Positions 16,550-25,919 of a stretch of DNA of 64,000 nt are shown here, piece by piece. The translations under genes were made by a program, and so were the position numbers. Position 1 is the first letter of the stretch. The number at the start of each line of letters is the position of its first letter. The notes beneath the pieces were generated by a model. The model worked only from the letters and a program-made list of their open reading frames with translations, made no database searches and had not been told where the DNA came from. Source of the stretch: Noviluteimonas lactosilytica (GTDB lineage: Bacteria > Pseudomonadota > Gammaproteobacteria > Xanthomonadales > Xanthomonadaceae); assembly GCF_020866925.1 (NCBI RefSeq), contig NZ_JAJGAK010000001.1:1718189-1782188 (forward strand). Reading direction: 5' to 3'.

Positions 16550-19042
16550 GTGCGCGCCCCCGACTTTCCCATCGCCCCGCTGCTGCCCGAGGTGCGCGCG
16601 AGCCTCGCCGCGCACCCGCGGCTGGTGCTGGAAGCCCCGCCGGGCGCGGGCAAGACCACGCAGGTGCCGCTGGCGCTGCTCGACGAAGCCTGGCTCGGCG
16701 GCCGGAAGATCCTGATGCTCGAACCGCGCCGCGTCGCCGCGCGCGCCGCGGCCGGGTTCATGGCGAAACAACTCGGCGAGGCGCCCGGCGACACCGTCGG
16801 TTACCGCATTCGCTTCGAGAGCAAGGTCTCCGCGCGCACGCGCATCGAAGTGGTGACCGAGGGCATCCTCACGCGCATGCTGCAGGACGATCCGGTGCTC
16901 GAAGGCGTCGGCGCGTTGCTGTTCGACGAATTCCACGAACGCCACCTGGCCGGCGACCTCGGCCTCGCACTCGCGCTCGACGTGCAGGCAGGCCTGCGCG
17001 ACGACCTGCGCATCGTGGTGATGTCGGCGACGCTCGACGGCGAGCGGCTCGCGCGTTTCCTCGATGCGCCGCGACTCACCAGCGCGGGCCGCGCATATCC
17101 CGTCGACATCGCGCACTTCCCCGCGCGACGCGATGAAGCGCTCGCACCGCAAGCAAGGCGCGCGATCGAACATGCACTCGCGCAACACCAGGGCGACGTG
17201 CTCGTTTTCCTTCCCGGCCAGCGCGAGATCGCGCAGGTCGATGCGGCGCTCGCCAACAGCGATGCGGTGCGCGCCATCGACGTGCTTGCGCTGCACGGTG
17301 AACTGCCCGTCGAACAGCAGGCGCGCGTACTCGCACCGGGCGAACGACGTCGCGTCGTGCTCGCCACCAACGTCGCCGAAAGCAGCGTGACATTGCCGGG
17401 CGTGCGTGTGGTCATCGACAGCGGCCTCGCGCGCGAACCGCGTTACGACCCCAACTCCGGGTTCTCGCGCCTGGACATCGTGTCGATCGCCCAGGCATCG
17501 GCGGACCAGCGCGCGGGCCGCGCGGGCCGCGTCGCCGAAGGCTGGGCGTATCGCCTGTGGCCGCAATCGCAACGGCTCGAACCGCAACGCCGCCCCGAGA
17601 TCGCGCAGGTCGAACTCGCCGCGCTCGCGTTGGAACTCGCCGCGTGGGGCAGCGCCGACCTGCAGTTCGTCGACGCGCCGCCGGCCGGCGCGCTCGGTGC
17701 TGCTCGCGACCTGTTGCGTCGCCTCGGTGCGATGGAAGGCGACGCGCTGACAACGCTCGGCCGCCGCATGTTGTCGCTCGGCACGCATCCGCGGTTCGCG
17801 GCGATGCTGCTTGCATCGCGCGACGACGTCGGCCGTGCACTCGCGTGCGACCTCGCCGCGTTGATCGAAGCACGCGACCCGCTGCGTTCGCGCAGCGACG
17901 CGCTCGCCGAACGCTGGCGCGCGTTGTCCGCGTTCCGCAGCGGCCATGATCCGGGCGGCAGCCGCGCCGCGTTCGCCGCCATCGACGCGGCCGCGAAACA
18001 ATGGCGCCGTCGCCTCAAGGTCGACGCATCGCCGCCCCGCGCCATCGACGCGCACCATCTCGGCGACCTCCTCGCGCACGCCTTCCCAGATCGCATCGCG
18101 CGCCAGCATCCGACGCAACCGCGGCGCTACCAACTCGCGAACGGGCGCATGGCGACGTTGTTCGACGACAGCGCGTTGTTCGGCGAGCCGTGGCTCGTCG
18201 CGAGCGAGTTGCGCCACGAAGCGAAGGATGCGCTGCTGTTGCGCGGCGCGCCGGTCGACGAAGCGGCGTTGCGTCGCGATTTTCCCAAACGCTTCGTCGA
18301 AGAAGACACGGTGCGTTGGGACGAAGCGCGCCGCGCACTCGTCGCGCAACGCGAGCGTCGCTTCGACGGCATCGTGCTCGAGTCGAAACCCGCTGGCCGC
18401 GTCGATCCCGCGCACGCCGCGCAGGCGCTGACCAACGCCGTGCGCGAACTCGGCCTCGACGCCCTGCCCTGGAGCGAAACGTTGCAGCAATGGCGCGCAC
18501 GCGTGCGTGCATTGCGCGAATGGGCGCCGGACGAAGGCTTCCCCGATCTCTCCGACGCCGCATTGCTAGACACGCTCGACGCCTGGCTGCGCCCCGCGTT
18601 CGAAGGCAAGACGCGCCTCGATGCGCTCGATGCCGCCGAGTTGTCGCACGCGTTGCACGAAATGGTCGACTGGAACCTGCGTCGTCGCATCGATGCCTTG
18701 GCGCCCACGCGCATCGTCGTGCCGTCGGGCATGGAGCGCCGAATCGAATACGCATTCGACGACATCGACGGCGTGCGCCCGCCGGTCCTCGCGGTGAAAC
18801 TGCAGGAATTGTTCGGCCTGGCCGACACGCCGCGGATCGTCGACGGCCGCGTGCCGCTCACCCTGCACCTGCTCTCGCCCGCCGGCCGGCCGCTGCAGGT
18901 GACGCAGGACCTCAAGGGCTTCTGGGAACGCACCTATCCAGACGTGCGCAAGGAAATGAAGGGACGCTATCCGCGCCACCCGTGGCCCGACGACCCGTGG
19001 TCGGCCGCGGCGACGCATCGCGCGAAACCGCGCGGCACCTGA
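16550..19042 (+). CDS. hrpB: ATP-dependent helicase HrpB
   Basis: An 830-residue DEAH/RHA-type superfamily 2 helicase, the usual HrpB length. Motif I GAGKTT (32-37), motif II DEFH (124-127), motif III SAT (157-159) and motif VI QRAGRAGR (318-325) are intact. A C-terminal HrpB domain (about 480-825) ends with GRYPRHPWPDDPW. The biological role of HrpB is poorly defined; it is thought to act on RNA. The start is GTG (MRAPDFPIAPLLPEV) with a -10-like element immediately upstream. The gene is divergent from tatD. Confidence 0.94.
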   Translation: MRAPDFPIAPLLPEVRASLAAHPRLVLEAPPGAGKTTQVPLALLDEAWLGGRKILMLEPRRVAARAAAGFMAKQLGEAPGDTVGYRIRFESKVSARTRIEVVTEGILTRMLQDDPVLEGVGALLFDEFHERHLAGDLGLALALDVQAGLRDDLRIVVMSATLDGERLARFLDAPRLTSAGRAYPVDIAHFPARRDEALAPQARRAIEHALAQHQGDVLVFLPGQREIAQVDAALANSDAVRAIDVLALHGELPVEQQARVLAPGERRRVVLATNVAESSVTLPGVRVVIDSGLAREPRYDPNSGFSRLDIVSIAQASADQRAGRAGRVAEGWAYRLWPQSQRLEPQRRPEIAQVELAALALELAAWGSADLQFVDAPPAGALGAARDLLRRLGAMEGDALTTLGRRMLSLGTHPRFAAMLLASRDDVGRALACDLAALIEARDPLRSRSDALAERWRALSAFRSGHDPGGSRAAFAAIDAAAKQWRRRLKVDASPPRAIDAHHLGDLLAHAFPDRIARQHPTQPRRYQLANGRMATLFDDSALFGEPWLVASELRHEAKDALLLRGAPVDEAALRRDFPKRFVEEDTVRWDEARRALVAQRERRFDGIVLESKPAGRVDPAHAAQALTNAVRELGLDALPWSETLQQWRARVRALREWAPDEGFPDLSDAALLDTLDAWLRPAFEGKTRLDALDAAELSHALHEMVDWNLRRRIDALAPTRIVVPSGMERRIEYAFDDIDGVRPPVLAVKLQELFGLADTPRIVDGRVPLTLHLLSPAGRPLQVTQDLKGFWERTYPDVRKEMKGRYPRHPWPDDPWSAAATHRAKPRGT

Positions 19043-19146
19043 AGCGACGGTCGCTGAACACCGCGCGCACCGATCACATGCGCTCAACACCGCCGCTCCG
19101 ACACTGCCCAGCCAGACCCCTGCATTCGTCCCCGAGGGAGCAGACG

Positions 19147-19530
19147 ATGAACACCAAGCTGATCGCGTTGCCCGAGAAAGCCATCGACCTCGCCGGCAGG
19201 TGGGGCGGACAGGCGATGGAACTCGTCCCGCGTGCGGGCCAGTGGCTCGATGCAGGCGTCAAGATCGGCGCGGTCAAGACGGGATCGAAAGTGGCGATGA
19301 AGTTCGTGCGCAAGCATCCGATCGCGACCGTCGCGACCGTCGTCGGTGCGGGCGCGCTCTGGTACATCGCGCATCGCAAGGCGAAGCAGGCGCGCAACGG
19401 CGCGAACGGCGACGCGATCGAAGGCAGTTCGCGCCGCGTCGAAGCCAAGCGTGCGACGAAGACGACGCGCGCGCCGCGCAAGACCGCGCGCAAGTCGACG
19501 CGCGCTTCGGCGCAATCTTCGGAGAGCTGA
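19147..19530 (+). CDS. Small basic protein with membrane segment and lysine-rich tail
   Basis: A 127-residue protein of unknown function. A hydrophobic segment (about residues 60-76, PIATVATVVGAGALWYIAH) is followed by a tail rich in Lys, Arg, Thr and Ala (about 92-127) that resembles histone H1-like or AlgP-like tails. A strong ribosome-binding site GAGGGAG lies about eight bases before the ATG. The tail could bind DNA, RNA or anionic lipids. It converges on the sensor kinase gene 32 bases downstream. Confidence 0.72.
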   Translation: MNTKLIALPEKAIDLAGRWGGQAMELVPRAGQWLDAGVKIGAVKTGSKVAMKFVRKHPIATVATVVGAGALWYIAHRKAKQARNGANGDAIEGSSRRVEAKRATKTTRAPRKTARKSTRASAQSSES

Positions 19531-19562
19531 GTCGCGGGCTTCCCGTTGCGCGTGGAGCGTGA

Positions 19563-20675
19563 TTACTCGGAGAGCATCGACGCCGGCAGTTCGATCACGA
19601 ACACGGCGCCGCCGCCTTCGCGATCCTCGTACCACAGGTCGCCGCCGGCGCCGACGATGATCTGCCGCGCGAGCGAAAGGCCGAGGCCGCTCGACATCCC
19701 GTCGTCGCGTCCGCTCAGGCGCATGAAAGGCTTGAACAGATCGCGGCGTTTCTCCACCGGCACGCCGCCGCCGCGATCGAGCACGCGCAACTGCCAGAAC
19801 CCCGTGTTGCCCGAACGCGCCACCTCGAGCGTCAGTTCGCCGCCGTCGGGCGCGTACTTCATCGCGTTGGTGATCAGGTTCTCGGCGACCTGGCGCAATA
19901 CGCGACGATCGATCGCCACCGTGCCGCAGGGATCGGGCACGATCGCGTGCAAGTGCATGCCGCGGCTTTCGAGTTGCAGTTCGTAGCGCTGCGCCAACCA
20001 CTCGACGGTTTCGCGCAACGCGGCGGGATGCGTGTGCGCTTCGACGCCGCCCGCGGCCGCGATGCGTTCCTGCCCTTCCAGGTAACGGCGGATGTAACCG
20101 ATCGCGTCGTGCGCGCTCTCGTGGATCATCTGCAGGTAACGCGGCACGCGTTCGGGCTTGCAGCCGTCCTGCATGAGGATGTCGCTCGCGAACAGCACGC
20201 TGCTCAGCGGATTCTTGAGGTCGTGCGCGACGAGGTTGACGAGTTCCTGGCGTTCGCGCGCGACGCGTTCGAGCCGATCGCGCGCCTGCTTCAGCGCGAC
20301 GTGCGCGCCGACGCGCGCGAGCAGCTCTTCGGGAATGAAAGGCTTGGTGACGTAATCGACGGCGCCGCTGTCGAACGCGCGCAGCAACAGTTCGCGATCC
20401 TGCGCGGCGGTGAGGAAGATCACCGGCATGTCCTGCAACGGCGCATGGCGGCGCATCTCTTCGAGCAACTGGAAGCCGTCCATGCCGGGCATCAGCATGT
20501 CGAGCAGCACCAGGTCCGGCGTGCGCGCGAGGGCTTGTTCCAGCGCTTCGTTGCCGGTCCCCGCGGGCACGACGTCGTACCCGTTGCGCGACAGCAACGT
20601 GCTGACGACGCGCAGATTGGCGGGTTGATCGTCGACGACGAGGATCCGACCCGGAACGGTTGCCGACTCTGGCAT
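19563..20675 (-). CDS. Receiver-histidine kinase hybrid protein
   Basis: A 370-residue cytoplasmic protein with an N-terminal response-regulator receiver domain (residues 9-125, phospho-acceptor Asp59 in LLDMLMPG, Lys111 in TKPF), followed by a HisKA region with His151 in the H-box AHDLKNPLSS and a HATPase domain (N-box NLITNAMKYAP, G-boxes DRGGGVP and GLGLSLA). There is no sensor or membrane domain. The receiver probably controls the kinase after phosphotransfer from another kinase. No partner regulator is adjacent. A 7-base-pair hairpin at 20698-20718 lies just upstream. Confidence 0.9.
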   Translation of the reverse strand: MPESATVPGRILVVDDQPANLRVVSTLLSRNGYDVVPAGTGNEALEQALARTPDLVLLDMLMPGMDGFQLLEEMRRHAPLQDMPVIFLTAAQDRELLLRAFDSGAVDYVTKPFIPEELLARVGAHVALKQARDRLERVARERQELVNLVAHDLKNPLSSVLFASDILMQDGCKPERVPRYLQMIHESAHDAIGYIRRYLEGQERIAAAGGVEAHTHPAALRETVEWLAQRYELQLESRGMHLHAIVPDPCGTVAIDRRVLRQVAENLITNAMKYAPDGGELTLEVARSGNTGFWQLRVLDRGGGVPVEKRRDLFKPFMRLSGRDDGMSSGLGLSLARQIIVGAGGDLWYEDREGGGAVFVIELPASMLSE

Positions 20676-20794
20676 GTGCTTCCTTGTCCGAAGGTCCGCA
20701 ACGATCTCCCTTCGTTGCGATACCTGAACGGGCTGATCAAGTTAACAGAACTACCCGGTGGCCGCTCTGCGCACGGCCGCCTGGACTGAACAGT

Positions 20795-21334
20795 TCAGCG
20801 GGACACCTCGCGCCACGCCCCCGGTTGCAGGCCCTCGATCCCGTGCGGACCGATCCCGACCCGCACCAGACGTAACGTGGGGAGGCCCACCGCGGCGGTC
20901 ATCCTGCGCACCTGCCGGTTGCGACCTTCGACGATGACCAGCTCGATCCACGCGTCGGGCACCGTCTTGCGGAAGCGGACCGGCGGGTCGCGCGGCCACA
21001 GGACGGGGTCCGGGATCGCGCGGGCCTGCGCCGGCAAGGTGGGCCCGTCGCTGAGCACGACGCCGTCGCGCAACCGCGCCAACGCGTCCTCGGTGGGCGT
21101 CCCTTCCACCTGCGCCCAGTACGTCTTCGGCTGCTTGTGGCGCGGGTCGCTCAGGCGATGCGCGAGCGGGCCGTCGTCGGTGAGCAGCAGCAGGCCTTCG
21201 GAATCCGCGTCGAGCCGGCCCGCCGCATACACGCCCGCCGGCAGGCCGAAGCCGGCGAGCGTCGGCCGCGGCGGCACGCTGCGATCGGTGAACTGCGACA
21301 AGACCCCGTAGGGCTTGTTGAACGCGATCAGCAT
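20795..21334 (-). CDS. rluE: rRNA large subunit pseudouridine synthase (RluE-type)
   Basis: A 179-residue RsuA-family pseudouridine synthase with the catalytic motif GRLDADSEGLLLLT (39-52, catalytic Asp42) and C-terminal EGRNRQVRRMTAAVGLPTLRL. The lack of an N-terminal S4 domain and the short length match RluE, which in Escherichia coli modifies U2457 of 23S rRNA, so RluE is the best guess within the family. The protein starts MLIAFNKPYGVLSQF. It lies between the kinase and methyltransferase genes in the same direction with no overlap. Confidence 0.88.
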   Translation of the reverse strand: MLIAFNKPYGVLSQFTDRSVPPRPTLAGFGLPAGVYAAGRLDADSEGLLLLTDDGPLAHRLSDPRHKQPKTYWAQVEGTPTEDALARLRDGVVLSDGPTLPAQARAIPDPVLWPRDPPVRFRKTVPDAWIELVIVEGRNRQVRRMTAAVGLPTLRLVRVGIGPHGIEGLQPGAWREVSR

Positions 21335-21367
21335 GCCGCGCGGCCTGCGCGCATCAACGCGCGCGCC

Positions 21368-22282
21368 TCAACCCGGCTTCTTGAAGCGCAGCGTCATGCG
21401 ATCGCTTTCGCCGATCGCCTGGTACTTCGCGTCGTCCTTCGGGTCGTGCTGGTTGGTCGGCGGCAGCGTCCACACGCCGTTCGGATGGTCCTTCGTGTCG
21501 CGCGGATTCGCGTTCACTTCGCTCTGTCCGTCGAGCACGAAGCCCGCCTTCGTCGCGTAGCCGAGCACGAGCGCTTCGGTGAGGTAACCGCTGTCGATCT
21601 GCTTCTTCAGATCGGTGCCGGCATTCGCGCGATGGTCGACGAAGCCCAGCGTGCCGCCCGGCTTGAGCACCTTGAAGAACGCGTCGAAGTATTCCTGCGC
21701 GTTGCTGTCTTCCACCCAGTTGTGCGCGTTGCGGAAGGTCAGCACGACGTCGGCCGAACCCGCGGGACCGAAGTCGGGATCGCGCGCGTCGAAGATCCGC
21801 AGTTCGGCCTTGCCGTACAGCGCGCCGTTGCCGTCGATCTTGTCGCGCAGGCGCTTGTTGAGGTCGTAGCGATACTTCGGCTGGCCCGGGATCGCGTCGT
21901 CCCACACCGCGGCGACGTACTGTCCGCCGTCGCGCAGGAAGGGCGCGAGGATCTCGGTGTACCAGCCACCGCCCGGGGTGATCTCGATGACGGTCTGGTC
22001 CGGCTTGAGCAGGAAGAAGGACAGCGTTTCCTTCGGATGGCGGTACTGGTCGCGCTTCACCCAGGCCGGCGTGCGCCAGCTGCCGGCGATCGCGGTGTCG
22101 AGCGACGCGCCGGTCGCGTTGGTAACCATCGACGAATCGGAAGCGCTGGCCGCGGCCGCGCCGTCCTCGGCGGATGCGGAGGCGGAGGCCGACGATCCTT
22201 GCGTCGAAGCACAACCGACGAGCGCGGCAAGCAACAAACCGGACAGCAGGGGACGAACGGCGGGGCGAGTGCGGCGATCCAT
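21368..22282 (-). CDS. Exported class I SAM-methyltransferase-like lipoprotein
   Basis: A 304-residue protein with a lipoprotein signal (residues 11-24; Leu-Val-Gly-Cys, Cys24) and a Ser/Ala-rich linker, then a predicted methyltransferase domain of the COG4798 type. The glycine motif EITPGGGWYTEILAPFL and the later LKPGGTLGFVDHRA are visible. Methyltransferases need S-adenosylmethionine, which is cytoplasmic, so an exported version is unexpected; the domain may have lost or changed activity. It lies in a same-strand run with rluE and a LysR gene but without overlap. Confidence 0.85.
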   Translation of the reverse strand: MDRRTRPAVRPLLSGLLLAALVGCASTQGSSASASASAEDGAAAASASDSSMVTNATGASLDTAIAGSWRTPAWVKRDQYRHPKETLSFFLLKPDQTVIEITPGGGWYTEILAPFLRDGGQYVAAVWDDAIPGQPKYRYDLNKRLRDKIDGNGALYGKAELRIFDARDPDFGPAGSADVVLTFRNAHNWVEDSNAQEYFDAFFKVLKPGGTLGFVDHRANAGTDLKKQIDSGYLTEALVLGYATKAGFVLDGQSEVNANPRDTKDHPNGVWTLPPTNQHDPKDDAKYQAIGESDRMTLRFKKPG

Positions 22283-22321
22283 CGTGGCGACTCCGTCGAA
22301 GGGAGGGGAAGCGTAGCGCGT

Positions 22322-23206
22322 TCAGGTTTGCGCGGAAGTGTAGGCCTCGGCCTCCTCCAGCACCCAGGCCTGGAATCGCGCCAGCCCCTGGTGCGAGCGC
22401 GAACGTGGCGGCACGACCAGGTAATGGCTGAAGTCGGACTTCAGCTTCTCGTCGAACAGGCGCGTCAGCCGCTGCGAATCGATCAACGGCCACGCGAGCG
22501 TGAGCCTGCCCAGCACGATGCCCATGCCCTCGACCGCCGCGCGGTGCAGCGTTTCGGAGTCGTCGAAGTTCGCGACGTAACGCTTCGGCGCCTGCCCGCC
22601 GAAACGCGCGAACCAATTGCTCCAGCGTCCGCCCGGCGCGCCGAGCAACGGAAAATCGCCGAGCGTTTCGAGCGTCGGATGACCGAGGCGTTCGACCAGC
22701 GCGGGGCTCGCCATCGGCGTCAGCCAATCGTCGAACAGATGCACCGCATCGAGGCCGGGCCAATGGCCCGGGCCGTAGCGCAGGCCCGCATCCAGCTCCG
22801 TGTCGCGCTCGAAGTCGACGACGTTGATCGTCGACGACAGATGGATCTCGATCTGCGGATTGGCGGCGACGAACTTCGGCAACCGCGGCACCAGCCAGCT
22901 CGTCGCGAACGACGGCATCAGCGTCAGCGTCAGCACGTCGTCGCGCCGCGCGCCGAAGGGACGCAGCGCCTGGTCGATCGCATCGAGATGGTCGGCCACG
23001 CGATCGAACAGGCGTTGCCCGTCGGCGGTGAGTTCGACGCCGCGCGGATTGCGGATGAACAAGCGTTGCCCGAGGCGTTCCTCGAGCCCGCGGATCTGGT
23101 GGCTGAGCGCGCTGATCGTCAGGTGCATCGACTCCGCCGCCCGCGACAGATTGCCGAGGCGGGCCGTGGCGACGAAGCCCTGGAGGGCGTGGAGCGGTGG
23201 GCGCAT
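22322..23206 (-). CDS. LysR family transcriptional regulator
   Basis: A 294-residue LysR-type regulator. The N-terminal winged helix-turn-helix covers residues 1-60 (LHALQGFVATARLGNLSRAAE and SHQIRGLEERLG), and the effector-binding domain (about 88-290) resembles GcvA-type regulators. The start MRPPLHALQGF follows a strong GGGAGG site; an ATG 14 codons upstream was not used. It is divergent from a small unknown gene, with imperfect inverted repeats in the 108-base gap, the usual layout for a LysR regulator and its target. Confidence 0.93.
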   Translation of the reverse strand: MRPPLHALQGFVATARLGNLSRAAESMHLTISALSHQIRGLEERLGQRLFIRNPRGVELTADGQRLFDRVADHLDAIDQALRPFGARRDDVLTLTLMPSFATSWLVPRLPKFVAANPQIEIHLSSTINVVDFERDTELDAGLRYGPGHWPGLDAVHLFDDWLTPMASPALVERLGHPTLETLGDFPLLGAPGGRWSNWFARFGGQAPKRYVANFDDSETLHRAAVEGMGIVLGRLTLAWPLIDSQRLTRLFDEKLKSDFSHYLVVPPRSRSHQGLARFQAWVLEEAEAYTSAQT

Positions 23207-23257
23207 CGGACCTCCCAGACTTGAATGAAATCGAAGGCTGGATACCAAAACCCGCGA

Positions 23258-23286
23258 TTTTCAGCGGCCAAGGATGCGCCTATCTT
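23258..23286 (+). promoter_or_regulatory. Putative promoter of the 82-residue gene, overlapping a dyad
   Basis: TTTTCA (23258-23263) and TATCTT (23281-23286) are 17 bases apart and end 28 bases before the ATG at 23315. The elements overlap inverted-repeat arms at 23226-23233/23255-23263 and 23220-23230/23285-23300, which are candidate LysR-binding sites. Confidence 0.4.
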
Positions 23287-23314
23287 TCATCCCACTCAAG
23301 AACGGAGCACGCCC

Positions 23315-23563
23315 ATGCGCACCGAAACCGCCCGTCTCTACAAGGATCTGCTGTCGCTGCAGGGTCACCCGATCGACTCGGGGATCGAGGACGAACTGAC
23401 CGGCGCCACGCCGGAATCCGAGCGCCGCGCGAGCGGCCGCCTGGACCGCGGCACGACCTGGTTCGAATCGTTCCTGCTGCTCGGTGGACACGACCCGATC
23501 GATCCGCACCAGGCCAACGATGCGATCGTTTCCCCCGAACGCATCGGGGTCGGCCACTGCTGA
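23315..23563 (+). CDS. Small hypothetical protein
   Basis: An 82-residue, acidic soluble protein starting MRTETARLYKDLLSLQGHPID and ending ERIGVGHC. No domain is recognised, and no signal peptide or membrane segment is seen. An in-frame start 30 codons upstream would run through the proposed promoter, so the downstream ATG is preferred. Its divergent placement against a LysR regulator suggests it is the regulated target. A hairpin terminator follows at 23587-23611. Confidence 0.65.
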   Translation: MRTETARLYKDLLSLQGHPIDSGIEDELTGATPESERRASGRLDRGTTWFESFLLLGGHDPIDPHQANDAIVSPERIGVGHC

Positions 23564-23586
23564 GTCGACGCTGTTCCCGCAAGTCG

Positions 23587-23611
23587 CCCTCCCCTGTATC
23601 GCAGGGGAGGG
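23587..23611. terminator. Hairpin terminator between convergent genes
   Basis: A perfect 10-base-pair stem CCCTCCCCTG / CAGGGGAGGG with a TATCG loop lies between the small gene and the 3' end of icd. It lacks a long T-tract but could act in both directions. Confidence 0.6.
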
Positions 23612-23623
23612 TCGTGATCGGCG

Positions 23624-25912
<2,289 letters not shown>

Positions 25913-25919
25913 CTAGGGC

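Noticed and set aside
21137-23224. A 695-codon plus-strand frame across the rluE-methyltransferase-LysR region
   Set aside because: It covers three clear minus-strand genes and their intergenic gaps, with no domain or ribosome-binding site.
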